A stretch of DNA of 64,000 nucleotides from Maritimibacter fusiformis (GTDB taxonomy: Bacteria; Pseudomonadota; Alphaproteobacteria; Rhodobacterales; Rhodobacteraceae). The translations under genes and the position numbers were made by a program. Below the pieces are notes generated by a model that was not told where the DNA came from, made no database searches, and saw nothing but the letters and a program-made list of their open reading frames with translations. Of the stretch, positions 36,583 through 45,867 are shown one piece after another. The DNA is taken from assembly GCF_008086115.1 (NCBI RefSeq), contig NZ_VSIY01000006.1, positions 186,001 to 250,000 on the forward strand. The letters are read 5' to 3'. Each line of letters opens with the position of its first letter. The first letter of the stretch is position 1.

Positions 36583-37017
36583 ATGATCGAAACGACGTTC
36601 ACACCGGTGAGCGCCGCAGTTGGTGGCGCTATGATCGGGTTGGGGGCCGTGCTGCTGATGGCGCTGCGCGGCAATGTATTCGGCGCGACCGGCATCCTGG
36701 CCGGCGTCATGTCGCCGTCGTCCTCGGGCGAGTGGGCCTGGCGGGCGGTGCTGATGGCGGGCATGATCTCGGGTCCGGTGGCGGTATTCGCCGTAACCGG
36801 GCAGATGCCGGCGATCGAGGTGCCGGTGTCGACCTGGATGCTGGTGGTCGGCGGGCTGATCGTCGGGGCAGGGGTGACCTACGGGTCAGGCTGCACCTCG
36901 GGCCACGGCATCTGCGGGCTGGCGCGCCTGTCGCCGCGCTCGATCGTGGCGACGGCGACGTTCATGGCATCGACGGCGGCCACGGTCTTCGTGATCCGCC
37001 ACGTGATCGGAGGCTGA
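36583..37017 (+). CDS. YeeE/YedE half-size membrane protein (PmpA-like)
   Basis: The protein is 144 residues with four membrane segments and the signature [20 protein letters not shown]. The cysteine in GSGCTSG is the conserved sulfur-handling residue of the family. It pairs with the next gene, 3 bases away; the two halves together equal one TsuA-type transporter. The upstream GTG at 36568 is a weaker start. Genes of this type occur beside persulfide dioxygenase genes in BigR-type operons. Confidence 0.87.
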   Translation: MIETTFTPVSAAVGGAMIGLGAVLLMALRGNVFGATGILAGVMSPSSSGEWAWRAVLMAGMISGPVAVFAVTGQMPAIEVPVSTWMLVVGGLIVGAGVTYGSGCTSGHGICGLARLSPRSIVATATFMASTAATVFVIRHVIGG

Positions 37018-37020
37018 GCC

Positions 37021-37461
37021 ATGCGACTGTTTCTCATCTATCTCGCCGGACTGGGCTTTGGCGTCGGCATTGCGATCAGCGGCATGATGAACCCGGCCAA
37101 GGTGCTGAACTTTTTCGACTTTGCCGGGATCTGGGACCCGACGCTTCTGGTGGTGATGGTCTCGGCGCTGGTGGTGACCGCCATCGGCTACCGGCTGGTG
37201 TTCCGCCGCGAACGGCCGCTGTTCTCGCCCCGTTTCCAGGTGCCGACCAGCCGCACAATCGACGCCAAGCTCGTCGGCGGCGCGGCGGTGTTCGGCATCG
37301 GTTGGGGCATCTCGGGGTTCTGCCCGGGGGCGGCGTTACCGGCGCTTGGCACCGGCGATCCGGCGGTCCTGATCTTTGTCGGGGCCATGATCCTGGGCAT
37401 CCTGCTGGCCCGTGCCGCGATCCAGCGGTCGTGGTTGGCGCGGGTCTTCGCCACGGCGTGA
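37021..37461 (+). CDS. YeeE/YedE half-size membrane protein (PmpB-like)
   Basis: This 146-residue protein with four membrane segments starts [31 protein letters not shown] and has [15 protein letters not shown], the other conserved cysteine motif of the transporter. The gene follows its partner by 3 bases. The substrate is likely a small sulfur anion or sulfane sulfur, by family. Confidence 0.87.
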   Translation: MRLFLIYLAGLGFGVGIAISGMMNPAKVLNFFDFAGIWDPTLLVVMVSALVVTAIGYRLVFRRERPLFSPRFQVPTSRTIDAKLVGGAAVFGIGWGISGFCPGAALPALGTGDPAVLIFVGAMILGILLARAAIQRSWLARVFATA

Positions 37462-37642
37462 CGCCGGGGGCAGGGGGAATGGGAAACAAATTCAAAAGAT
37501 GGCATATGACCCTTTACTGACCCCCGCCCGCACCCTAGATAAGGGAAAACCCACCCGGCGCACAGGCGCGCCGGGGTCAATCCACCCCGCGCCGCGCGCG
37601 CGTCAGGCCGGATCATCTGCCCGGCAGAAACGGATGCGAGAC

Positions 37643-38542
37643 ATGGAAGACCTTGCGATGCAACTACCCGTCGACCCTTCGATCAAACCCGAGGTCGAAG
37701 CCTTCTTCGACCCGGCCACCAACACGATTTCCTACGTGGTGAAAGACCCCGACAGCAACGCCTGCGCGGTGATCGACAGCGTGATGGACATCGACTATGC
37801 CGCCGGGCGCATCACCTATGAACACGCCGACAAGATCATCAAGCATATCGAGGACAACGGCCTCAAGCTGGAATGGCTGATCGAAACCCATGTCCACGCC
37901 GACCACCTGTCCGCCGCGCCCTATATCCAGCAAAAGCTGGGCGGCAAGATCGGCATCGGCGAGAAGATCACCGTGGTGCAGGACACCTTCGGCAAGGTCT
38001 TCAACGAAGGCACCGAGTTCCAGCGCGACGGCAGCCAGTTCGATCGGCTGTTCAAGGATGGCGATACCTACCGGATCGGCGGCATGGACGTGGTCGCGCT
38101 GCACACGCCCGGCCATACGCCCGCCTGCATGACCCATGTGGTCGGCGATGCGGCCTTTGTCGGGGACACGCTGTTCATGCCCGATGGCGGCTCGGCGCGG
38201 GCCGATTTCCCCGGCGGCGATGCCGGCACGCTCTACGATTCGATCCAGCGCGTGCTGAGCCTGCCCGAGGACACCCGGCTGTTCATGTGCCACGACTACG
38301 GCCCGAACGGACGCGATATCCAGTGGGAAACCACCGTGCGCGAGGAAAAAGAACACAACATCCACGTCGGACGTGGCAAGACCAAGGAGGATTTCGTCAA
38401 GTTCCGCACCGAACGCGACGCGACGCTGGCGATGCCGCGCTTGATCATCCCGTCGCTTCAGGTCAACATGCGCGCCGGTGAAATGCCGCCGGCGGACAAG
38501 GATGGCAAGACCTTCCTCAAGGTGCCGGTGAACACGCTATGA
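37643..38542 (+). CDS. Persulfide dioxygenase (ETHE1/Blh type, MBL fold)
   Basis: A 299-residue metallo-beta-lactamase-fold protein. The iron ligands are in THVHADHLSAA (near 86-95), HTPGHTPACM (near 157), VGDTLF and CHDY (near 216). ETHE1-type enzymes oxidise glutathione persulfide to sulfite. Of the possible ATGs (37634, 37643, 37658) I chose 37643; 37658 has a GGAAGA site and is also plausible. The gene overlaps the next one by ATGA. It is likely controlled with the PmpAB-like genes. Confidence 0.92.
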   Translation: MEDLAMQLPVDPSIKPEVEAFFDPATNTISYVVKDPDSNACAVIDSVMDIDYAAGRITYEHADKIIKHIEDNGLKLEWLIETHVHADHLSAAPYIQQKLGGKIGIGEKITVVQDTFGKVFNEGTEFQRDGSQFDRLFKDGDTYRIGGMDVVALHTPGHTPACMTHVVGDAAFVGDTLFMPDGGSARADFPGGDAGTLYDSIQRVLSLPEDTRLFMCHDYGPNGRDIQWETTVREEKEHNIHVGRGKTKEDFVKFRTERDATLAMPRLIIPSLQVNMRAGEMPPADKDGKTFLKVPVNTL

Positions 38543-38898
38543 AAGGCGCGGCGGTCATGGACTGGAAGGAACTGGACGATCAGGTCACCGTGGCCTGGCA
38601 GATCGGTCCCGAAGACGTGCCCAGGATCGCCGCTGCCGGCTACAAATGCGTGATGTGCAACCGCCCCGATGGCGAAGAGGCCGGCCAGCCCGACTGGGAC
38701 GAGATCGCGGACACCTGCCGCGCCCACGGGATCGAGCCGCGCTATGTGCCGCAAGCCGACCGCAACCCGACGGAATACGCGATCAACGGGTTTGCCAAGG
38801 CGATGGCCGAGACGCCGGGCAAGGTCTTTGCCTTCTGCCGCACCGGCACGCGGTGCGAGATCCTCTATAACGCCGTGAAGGCCCGCAAGGCGGGCTGA
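38539..38898 (+). CDS. TIGR01244/DUF442 sulfurtransferase-phosphatase-like protein
   Basis: This 119-residue protein has a cysteine phosphatase-type loop, CRTGTR, near residue 100. Such domains are fused to or beside ETHE1-like dioxygenases (as in Blh) and act on persulfide. Its start overlaps the dioxygenase stop (ATGA). A second ATG at 38557 (MDWKELDDQV) is a possible start. It is a rhodanese-like partner by inference. Confidence 0.87.
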   Translation: MKGAAVMDWKELDDQVTVAWQIGPEDVPRIAAAGYKCVMCNRPDGEEAGQPDWDEIADTCRAHGIEPRYVPQADRNPTEYAINGFAKAMAETPGKVFAFCRTGTRCEILYNAVKARKAG

Positions 38899-38987
38899 GC
38901 ACACCCGACGCACTCCACCAGACGTTCCGGCGCACCGCCGCGCCGGGGCGCGATCCCGAGACCCGTTCAAACACCGAGGACGCCGCC

Positions 38988-40757
38988 ATGGCCCGTTCCG
39001 TTCACCGCCCCGCGACGGGGGCGCTGCGCCGCTATTTGCCCATTCTCGACTGGGGGCGGCAGTATGACCGCAGCGCGCTGACATCCGACAGCGTTGCCGC
39101 GCTGATCGTCACCATCATGCTGATCCCGCAATCGCTGGCCTATGCGCTGCTGGCCGGGTTGCCGCCGGAAATGGGGCTTTACGCCTCGATCCTGCCGCTC
39201 ATCGCCTATGCGATCTTCGGCACGTCGCGGGCCTTGGCCGTGGGGCCGGTGGCGGTGGTGTCGCTCCTGACCGCGGCGGCGGTGGGCAACCTCGCGCTGC
39301 CGGGCACCTCTGACTACATCGTGGCCGCCATCGCGCTGGCGTTCCTGTCCGGGCTGATGCTGTTGGTGATGGGCCTGTTTCGGCTGGGCTTCATCGCGAA
39401 CTTCCTGTCGCACCCGGTGATCGCGGGGTTCATCACAGCCTCGGGCATCATCATCGCGGTGTCGCAGCTCAAACACATCCTCGGGATCGATGCGGGCGGA
39501 CATTCGCTGTTCGCGCTGGCAGGCTCGTTGATCGCCCATCTGGGCGAGACCAACATGATCACCCTGGCAATCGGCGCCAGCGCCACGGCGTTCCTATTCT
39601 GGGTGCGCAAGGGGTTGAAGCCCGCGGTGATCCGGCTGGGCCTTCCTGCGCGCCTCGCCGATCTTCTGGCCAAGGCCGGCCCGGTGATGGCGGTGGTGGC
39701 GACGACGCTGGTGACATGGGGCCTTGGCCTGGCCGAGCGGGGCGTGGCCATCGTCGGCGACGTGCCGTCGGGCCTGCCGCCCCTGACCGTTCCCAGTTTC
39801 GATCTGTCGCTGTGGTCGTCGCTGGCCGGGTCGGCCTTCATCATCTCGATCATCGGCTTCGTCGAGTCGATCTCGGTCGCCCAGACGCTGGCCGCCAAGC
39901 GCCGCCAGCGCATCCAGCCCGATCAGGAGCTTGTGGGCCTTGGCGCCTCCAACATCGCCTCGGCGCTGTCGGGCGGCTTTCCGGTGACCGGCGGCTTCTC
40001 GCGCTCGGTGGTGAACTTCGACGCGGGCGCCGAGACCCCGGCCGCCGGCGCCTTCACCGCCATCGGCATCACGCTCGCGGCCCTGTTCCTGACGCCGCTG
40101 ATCTTCTTTCTGCCCAAGGCGACGCTGGCCGCCACCATCATCGTTGCGGTGCTGAGCCTGGTCGACTTCTCGATCCTCAAGCGCACCTGGGCCTATTCCA
40201 AGGCCGATTTCATCGCCGTCGCCGCCACCATCGCCCTGACGCTGGGGCTGGGGGTCGAGGCCGGGGTGTCGGCGGGCGTGGTCCTGTCGATCCTGCTCTA
40301 TCTCTACAAGACCTCGCGGCCCCACATCGCCGAGGTCGGGTTGGTGCCGGGCACCGAGCATTTCCGCAACATCAACCGCCACGACGTGCTGACCCACCCC
40401 GAGCTGGTGACGCTCCGGCTGGACGAAAACCTCTATTTCGCCAATGCGCGCTATATCGAGGACTATCTGCTCGACCGGATCGGGCGCGGCCAGCCGGTGA
40501 AACACGTGGTGCTGATGTGTTCGGCGGTGAACGTGATCGACCTGTCGGCGCTGGAAAGCCTCGAAGACATCGACCGGCGGCTGGCCGACATGGGCATCAC
40601 CCTGCACCTGTCCGAGGTCAAGGGGCCGGTGATGGACCGCCTCGCGCGCACGCATTTCCTCGGGTCGCTGTCGGGCCAGGTCTTTCTCAGCCAATACCAG
40701 GCGATGCGCGCCCTTGCCCCGGTCGATGACGCGCCCCAGGGGATCGCCGCGCAATAG
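38988..40757 (+). CDS. SulP family inorganic anion transporter with STAS domain
   Basis: The 589-residue protein has about 12 membrane segments (the early SVAALIVTIMLIPQSLAYALLAGLPPEMGLYASILP stretch is the SulP motif), then a C-terminal STAS domain from about 440 (NLYFANARYIEDYLLD, VVLMCSAVNVIDLSALESLEDI). SulP proteins carry sulfate, bicarbonate or other anions. At the end of a sulfur-oxidation region, sulfate or sulfite export is suggested, but not proved. It follows the small sulfurtransferase gene by 89 bases. Confidence 0.93.
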   Translation: MARSVHRPATGALRRYLPILDWGRQYDRSALTSDSVAALIVTIMLIPQSLAYALLAGLPPEMGLYASILPLIAYAIFGTSRALAVGPVAVVSLLTAAAVGNLALPGTSDYIVAAIALAFLSGLMLLVMGLFRLGFIANFLSHPVIAGFITASGIIIAVSQLKHILGIDAGGHSLFALAGSLIAHLGETNMITLAIGASATAFLFWVRKGLKPAVIRLGLPARLADLLAKAGPVMAVVATTLVTWGLGLAERGVAIVGDVPSGLPPLTVPSFDLSLWSSLAGSAFIISIIGFVESISVAQTLAAKRRQRIQPDQELVGLGASNIASALSGGFPVTGGFSRSVVNFDAGAETPAAGAFTAIGITLAALFLTPLIFFLPKATLAATIIVAVLSLVDFSILKRTWAYSKADFIAVAATIALTLGLGVEAGVSAGVVLSILLYLYKTSRPHIAEVGLVPGTEHFRNINRHDVLTHPELVTLRLDENLYFANARYIEDYLLDRIGRGQPVKHVVLMCSAVNVIDLSALESLEDIDRRLADMGITLHLSEVKGPVMDRLARTHFLGSLSGQVFLSQYQAMRALAPVDDAPQGIAAQ

Positions 40758-40831
40758 ACGCTGCGTCCCCGATTGCGCCGCGCCCGGGCGGCTGCTACCC
40801 CGGCCCGCGAACCTAATCGGGAGGACCGGAC

Positions 40832-41599
40832 ATGCAGATTTCAAAAGACACCCCCATCGTCGTCTCCGGCGGCGCATCGGGCCTGGGCGCGGCAGTCGCC
40901 CGCGCCTTTGCCGAGGCCGGCGCGCCGGTCGGCATCTTCGACCTCAACGAAGAGGCGGGCGCGGCCATCGCCAAGGAACTGGGCGGGGTCTTTGCCCGCG
41001 TCGATGTCGCCGACCCCGAGAGCGTGCGCGCGGGATTTGCCACCACCCGCGCCGCGATCGGGCAGGAGCGCGTGATGATGAACTGCGCCGGCATCGCGCC
41101 CGCGTCCAAGACCGTGGCCAAGGGCGTGGCCCACGATCCGGCCCTGTTCGCCAAGGTCATCGGCGTCAACCTGATCGGCAGCTTCAACTGCGCCTCGCAA
41201 GCCGCCGAAGGCATGGTCGCCGCCGAGCCGCTGACCGCCTCGGGCGAGCGCGGCGTGATCCTCTCGACCGCCTCGGTCGCGGCCTTCGAGGGCCAGATCG
41301 GCCAGCTTGCCTATGCCGCCTCCAAGGCCGGCATCGCGGGCATGACGCTTCCGATGGCCCGCGACCTCAGCCGTGACGGTGTGCGCGTGGCCACCATCGC
41401 GCCCGGCATCTTCCTGACGCCGCTGCTCGAAAGCCTTCCGCAAGAGGTGCAGGACAGCCTCGCCGCGCAGGTGCCGTTCCCCTCGCGCCTGGGCGATCCG
41501 GCGGAGTTTGCCGCCCTTGCCCGCCACATCGCCGAAAACGAGATGCTGAACGGCGAGGTCATCCGCCTCGACGGCGCGATCCGCATGGCGCCGCGTTGA
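40832..41599 (+). CDS. Short-chain dehydrogenase/reductase (3-hydroxyacyl-CoA dehydrogenase type 2-like)
   Basis: A 255-residue SDR. The NAD-binding GGASGLG lies at 13-19, and the catalytic YAASK has Y161 and K165 with the Ser in STASVAA ahead of it. The sequence resembles human HSD17B10 and bacterial 3-hydroxyacyl-CoA dehydrogenases (VARVDVADPESV, VLSTASVAAFEGQIGQLAYAASK). It likely oxidises 3-hydroxyacyl-CoA. A GGGAGGA site precedes the ATG. Confidence 0.9.
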   Translation: MQISKDTPIVVSGGASGLGAAVARAFAEAGAPVGIFDLNEEAGAAIAKELGGVFARVDVADPESVRAGFATTRAAIGQERVMMNCAGIAPASKTVAKGVAHDPALFAKVIGVNLIGSFNCASQAAEGMVAAEPLTASGERGVILSTASVAAFEGQIGQLAYAASKAGIAGMTLPMARDLSRDGVRVATIAPGIFLTPLLESLPQEVQDSLAAQVPFPSRLGDPAEFAALARHIAENEMLNGEVIRLDGAIRMAPR

Positions 41600-41614
41600 T
41601 CCGGACAGATTGCG

Positions 41615-41640
41615 CGCCCCGGTCGGATCTGGCCGGGGCG
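41615..41640 (+). terminator. Possible terminator of the SDR gene
   Basis: An 8-bp GC-rich stem (CGCCCCGG with CCGGGGCG) and a 10-base loop lie 16 bases after the SDR stop; the sequence beyond is TAACCGTTCCTTAA, only mildly T-rich. Confidence 0.55.
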
Positions 41641-41702
41641 TAACCGTTCCTTAATGCCTGTGGTGTTTAGTTCCTCCGAATGACCATCTGGAGGGACTCG
41701 TC

Positions 41703-42005
41703 ATGGCAAATGGAAAACTCGTCGCAATCGTCACCGCACTGATGCTCACCGTGGGCGGGCAGGGGGCACAGGCGGCCTTTTCGCTCAGCCAACTGGTGCA
41801 GATCGAACAACTGATCGCGACCGGACAATGGCAGAGGCTGCGCGCCTTCCTGACCGCCAACCCGGCGCTGCTGGAGGGCGACGATCCGCTGGCCACGGAA
41901 CTGCGCCGGTTCCTGGCCGAAGTCGCCAGCGGCACCATCGCGTCGATCACCCCGGCCTCGCGGCCCAGTCTCGATGCGCTCGCGGCGGCCAGGGATTCCT
42001 ATTGA
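41703..42005 (+). CDS. Small secreted protein of unknown function
   Basis: This 100-residue protein has a signal peptide (LVAIVTALMLTVGGQGAQA). The mature part is helical and acidic (LSQLVQIEQLIATGQWQRLRAFLTANPALL), without cysteines. I do not recognise a family. It starts the accessory block that contains two glycosyltransferase-like genes, the first of which begins 11 bases after its stop, so it may be part of the same transcript. Confidence 0.65.
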   Translation: MANGKLVAIVTALMLTVGGQGAQAAFSLSQLVQIEQLIATGQWQRLRAFLTANPALLEGDDPLATELRRFLAEVASGTIASITPASRPSLDALAAARDSY

Positions 42006-42015
42006 GGCGGCGGCG

Positions 42016-43080
42016 ATGATTTCCGCCGCAGCGTTGCCGGACATCGCCTATATCCTCGACCCCCGCTTTCCCGGCGGCACCTCTTCGGCGGTGGCGCGGG
42101 AGTTGCGGGTGGTCTGCGGGCTTGGCTACCGGGTGTCGGTCTACGGTATCACCTCGGCCATGTTCCGGGGTGCGGACCCGGCCCCGGTCCTGGCCGAGGC
42201 GCTGGAGGATCTGGGCCTCGATCTGGTCTGGGACCCGCCCGCGATCTCTGCCGACCGGGTGATCCTGCACAACCCGGCCTTTCTCAAGTTCGACCGGACC
42301 CTCGCGCCGCGCATCCTGGCCCGCAGCCTGATCGTGGTGACCCACGAAAACCTGATCCGCCCGGGCGGGGCAGAGGGGTTCGACATGGACAATTGCCTCG
42401 ACCTTATCGACCGGGCGTCACTGGCCGCACAGAAAACCCTCGCCCCGATCTCGCCGTCCAACCGGGCCGGCGTCATGTCCTGGCTGGCAGATCGCCCGGC
42501 CTGGTCCCACTGGGGTGTATTGCCGGAGGACTGGTTCAACATCTGCGATTTCGACCTCATCGCCCCCAGCACCGCGCCGCGCGACCGACGCGGCCGCCAT
42601 TCGCGCCCCGGCTACGAGAAATTCCCCGACCTCGCGGCGATGGAGGCCTGTTTCCCGGCGCATGCCGAGACCAACCTGATCCTGGGCGCCGACACCTTCA
42701 TCGCCGAGGGCACGACACGCCCGCATTGGCGGCTTGAGCCGTTCCGCGCCATGCCGGTGGATGCCTTCCTCGCCGGCATCGACATCTTCGTCTACTTCAC
42801 CGCACCCACCTGGCGCGAAAGTTTCGGGCGGGTCATCGCCGAAGCCATCGCCGCGGGCAAACTGGTGATCACCGACCGCGACACGGCGCAGAGCTTCGGC
42901 AAAGGCGTGATCGGCGCGCGGCCCGCGGACGTGGACCAGGTCGTGTCACACCACCTCGCCGCCCCGTCGCGATACCGCGACCGGGTCTGCCGCGCCCAGG
43001 CTGACCTTGCGGCCTATTCGGCAAAGCGCTTCGGCACCATGTTTGCGGCCAGAATGGCCGAAAGGGAAAGAGCTGCATGA
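42016..43080 (+). CDS. Glycosyltransferase-like protein
   Basis: At 354 residues it has a GT-B-like layout: an N-terminal Rossmann-like strand with PGGTSSAVARELRVVCGLGYRVSVYG and a C-terminal region with TWRESFGRVIAEAIAAGKLVITDRD, the E-x7-E-like motif used by GT4 enzymes to hold nucleotide sugar. Substrates are unknown. The 4-base overlap with the next gene (ATGA) couples the two. Confidence 0.68.
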   Translation: MISAAALPDIAYILDPRFPGGTSSAVARELRVVCGLGYRVSVYGITSAMFRGADPAPVLAEALEDLGLDLVWDPPAISADRVILHNPAFLKFDRTLAPRILARSLIVVTHENLIRPGGAEGFDMDNCLDLIDRASLAAQKTLAPISPSNRAGVMSWLADRPAWSHWGVLPEDWFNICDFDLIAPSTAPRDRRGRHSRPGYEKFPDLAAMEACFPAHAETNLILGADTFIAEGTTRPHWRLEPFRAMPVDAFLAGIDIFVYFTAPTWRESFGRVIAEAIAAGKLVITDRDTAQSFGKGVIGARPADVDQVVSHHLAAPSRYRDRVCRAQADLAAYSAKRFGTMFAARMAERERAA

Positions 43081-45188
43081 TCATCATCGACGCCGGTCAG
43101 CGAACCGACCAGAGTTTCGAAGCGCGCCTGATCTTCGCCCAAAGCCTCCGGCGGGCCGGCTACCCGGCGGTGCTCGACGACCGGACCTTGCCCGAACCCC
43201 TGCACCGCACCCAAAAATACGACCTTGCGTCGCTGGCGGTGCGGCCCGATCGCGGCGCACCCGACGGCGTCATCGTGCTGGCCGCCAACTCCGTCTCCGA
43301 CGCAACGCTCGCAAGCCTGCGCAGCTATGCGCTTGAGCCGGACCGCCCGGTCGTCGCCCTGGGCCGCTTTGCATCCCGCCAGGAACGCTTTGGGGCCGGT
43401 GGACGTATCGCTTTTGCCATCGGACGAGAACCCGAGGTGATCGACCTTACCGAGTTACAACCCGCGCCCCTGATCTCCGGCTGCATCGCACCTCTCCTCG
43501 GCGCTCTCCATCCGTCGGACGCGCCGGTCGCCACCAATCTCCCGCGTCTACTCCTCTACCTGCCGGGCGACCTCGCTGAACACCCCGACAATGCCGGCGG
43601 CCTCGCCCAACTCGACGCCAGCCGCTCGATCTTGGCGGCAACCATCACATCGGCCAGCGGCAAGGCGGCGCTCGAAGCGCGCGGCGGACCGGGCGGGTTG
43701 CGCCGCGTCTACGCCTATGCCGAGCTTGCGCCCGATACGCTGGGTTCACAAACCGATATCGCCGTGATCATGGGAGCGGGCTCCCCCGGTGTGCGCATAG
43801 GTCAGATCTGTGCCGAGGTGCTCGCGCGCGGCGGCGTGGTGATCGACGGCACCGAGGTCGGGTCTCTCGCAGCCTCAGGCGCGCCCGTGGTGCGCGGCCC
43901 CCAGACGCTTGCGCTCATTCCCGGCTTCGTCGAACACGAGATCCTGCCACGGCTGCCAGAGATCAAGGCCGAAGTCCGCGCCAGCGAATGGACACGGCGA
44001 AACCGGCTTGAAAACCTAGCCTCCTGCCTGCCATTCGGGCGCGATCCCGGCGCGACGTGCGCCATGCTCACGTCGAAGGGTGCCCCCGAACGGGCGCCAC
44101 GCACGATGTTCCTGCCGACCAACGGTGTCGGGCTTGGGCACGCGCAGCGATGTGCGCTGATCGCGCGCGAAATGCCCGCCGGCAACGCTGTTTCCTTCAC
44201 CGCATTTCCCAGCTGCGTCGAACTGATCGAGCGTCGCGGATTCCCCTGTCGTCCGCTGGTGCAGAAAAGCGCGGCACATGTTGATCCCTTCGCCAACGAC
44301 ATGGTGAATCACCGCAGGCTCGGACGTTGGCTTTCACCGGGTGACCGGCTGATCTTCGACGGCGTATTCGTGTTCGATTCGATCTATCGGACGATCCAGG
44401 AACGCGGGCTCGACGCGACCTGGATCCGGCGCGGGCTGTGGCGGACGCACCAGACCAACACCGCCGCACTATCGCGCGAACACGTCTTCAACCAGGTGAT
44501 CGTGCCGGAGGAGGCGTTCGATGAACTCAATCAGCACTACTCGTTCGGGGCGCATATCCGCCATGTCGGCCCGATCGTCCAGGCGGCCTCAACCAACGCC
44601 GCACGAAACAGGTCCACGCGCGCGGCGATTGCGCGCCACCTGGGCCGCGACTTCGACCGGATGGTCGTGTCGATGCTCGGCGGTGGTCAGGCCGCAGATC
44701 GGGGTCCCCAACTTCAGACGATAGCCGCCGCATTGGAAGCCCGGCCTGACACCCTGCACCTCGTGGTGGTCTGGCCGAACGCCCAGGTCGCCCCCGGACT
44801 GATGCTGTGGAACAACACCCGCGTCGTGCGCTCGCTCGATGCGTTGCGGCTGGCGCAGGCCGCAGATCTGGTGGTCACCGCGGTCGGCTACAATTCGTTT
44901 CACGAAATGCTCTACAACCGGATACCCGCGCTTTTCGTGCCGCAGACCGCGCCCTTCATGGACGACCAGGAACGCCGGGCTCGTTCCGCCGTCGACCGCG
45001 GGCTGGCCGAAATGGTGTTGCCGGAGGATTTGCTGCTGCTGGAACGCCGCCTCGGGGCGCTGATTGCGGACGGCGGCACCGACGAATTGCGACGCCGCCT
45101 GAACGACGCAACACTGCGCCGCCCGGGCAATGCAGAGGCCGCGGCATACATATCGGGAGGACAGGATGACGCGAGAAGACTGGCTTGA
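43077..45188 (+). CDS. Large two-domain glycosyltransferase-like protein
   Basis: The protein is 703 residues. The first 330 residues are unrecognised, with a mid-part GSQTDIAVIMGAGSPGVRIGQICAEV. From about 345 (MFLPTNGVGLGHAQRCALIA) a MurG/GT28-like domain appears, with GLGHAQR as a glycine-rich nucleotide-sugar motif, VVSMLGGGQAADRG in the middle and VTAVGYNSFHEMLYNRIPALFVPQ at the acceptor end, as in UDP-GlcNAc transferases. The enzyme seems a fusion. It overlaps the preceding gene by 4 bases and the following one by 23. Confidence 0.65.
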   Translation: MIIIDAGQRTDQSFEARLIFAQSLRRAGYPAVLDDRTLPEPLHRTQKYDLASLAVRPDRGAPDGVIVLAANSVSDATLASLRSYALEPDRPVVALGRFASRQERFGAGGRIAFAIGREPEVIDLTELQPAPLISGCIAPLLGALHPSDAPVATNLPRLLLYLPGDLAEHPDNAGGLAQLDASRSILAATITSASGKAALEARGGPGGLRRVYAYAELAPDTLGSQTDIAVIMGAGSPGVRIGQICAEVLARGGVVIDGTEVGSLAASGAPVVRGPQTLALIPGFVEHEILPRLPEIKAEVRASEWTRRNRLENLASCLPFGRDPGATCAMLTSKGAPERAPRTMFLPTNGVGLGHAQRCALIAREMPAGNAVSFTAFPSCVELIERRGFPCRPLVQKSAAHVDPFANDMVNHRRLGRWLSPGDRLIFDGVFVFDSIYRTIQERGLDATWIRRGLWRTHQTNTAALSREHVFNQVIVPEEAFDELNQHYSFGAHIRHVGPIVQAASTNAARNRSTRAAIARHLGRDFDRMVVSMLGGGQAADRGPQLQTIAAALEARPDTLHLVVVWPNAQVAPGLMLWNNTRVVRSLDALRLAQAADLVVTAVGYNSFHEMLYNRIPALFVPQTAPFMDDQERRARSAVDRGLAEMVLPEDLLLLERRLGALIADGGTDELRRRLNDATLRRPGNAEAAAYISGGQDDARRLA

Positions 45189-45624
45189 GATGACGTCCAG
45201 GTTGGCGGTGGGGGCGATACCCGAGATTGGCACCAGTGCCGCCGGCACCGTGCCGGAGCCCGCGGCAAGCGGCCCACGGCTGCAGGATGACAGCGCCGAC
45301 AGTAGGGGGCAGGTCGCGCGACCCACCACTCTTCTATGGCCGCTGGCTGACTGCTCGGCTGCACGCTTCGGCGTGCGCGTGCGCGCGGCGCCACCCGATG
45401 TTCGTCCCATTGCCGCGCGCCTCGTCGCGGCCGCGATGGAACGAAACACGTTCCCCGTCATCCTGAGCCACGTTCACCGATCCGGGTTCGAACATCTGGG
45501 ATTTCGGGTCGAACGCATCCACGCAGGGTCGAAAGAAGAGGCCCAAGCCCAGGAGGATGAGCTTGTCGCCCTATGGAATCTCGCCATCGTCGTCGAGCTC
45601 GGCGACGTCGATGCGTTTGCCTAG
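45166..45624 (+). CDS. Unknown protein following the glycosyltransferase genes
   Basis: A 152-residue protein that starts inside the end of the 703-residue gene with a good GGGAGGA site. Residues 20-60 are low-complexity, then ARFGVRVRAAPPDVRPIAARLVAAAMERNTFPVILSHVHRSGFEHLGFRVERI and an acidic helix. No family was recognised. Position implies a role with the glycosyltransferases. Confidence 0.55.
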   Translation: MTREDWLEMTSRLAVGAIPEIGTSAAGTVPEPAASGPRLQDDSADSRGQVARPTTLLWPLADCSAARFGVRVRAAPPDVRPIAARLVAAAMERNTFPVILSHVHRSGFEHLGFRVERIHAGSKEEAQAQEDELVALWNLAIVVELGDVDAFA

Positions 45625-45867
45625 ACCCCGTCGCCGTTCCACGGCGGTCCGGCACGGCCGCATTGTGGCGGCGCGAAAGCCTTGGCGTCTATGGTTGTGT
45701 TGCTGCGGTTGGTCACGTCTTCGGCCGAAGACCAAATTCCGCGCCTTGCGTTCGCCGAACCGCGTGTAGCGAACCCCCGGCGGCTTTCCTGAAGCGGCCC
45801 GGGTTGGATTTCGTTTGGGCGACGCTGCCAAAACGCGACCGGGGCGCATCTCGGCGCAGGCCGGCTG
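45625..45867. other. Intergenic gap between the glycosyltransferase block and glk
   Basis: 243 bases where two convergent units meet. I see no terminator with a T-run, no tRNA and no gene. Confidence 0.4.

Noticed and set aside
41703-45624. Defence or CRISPR-type system in the accessory block
   Set aside because: No nuclease, helicase, methylase or repeat array is present; glycosyltransferase features explain the genes better.
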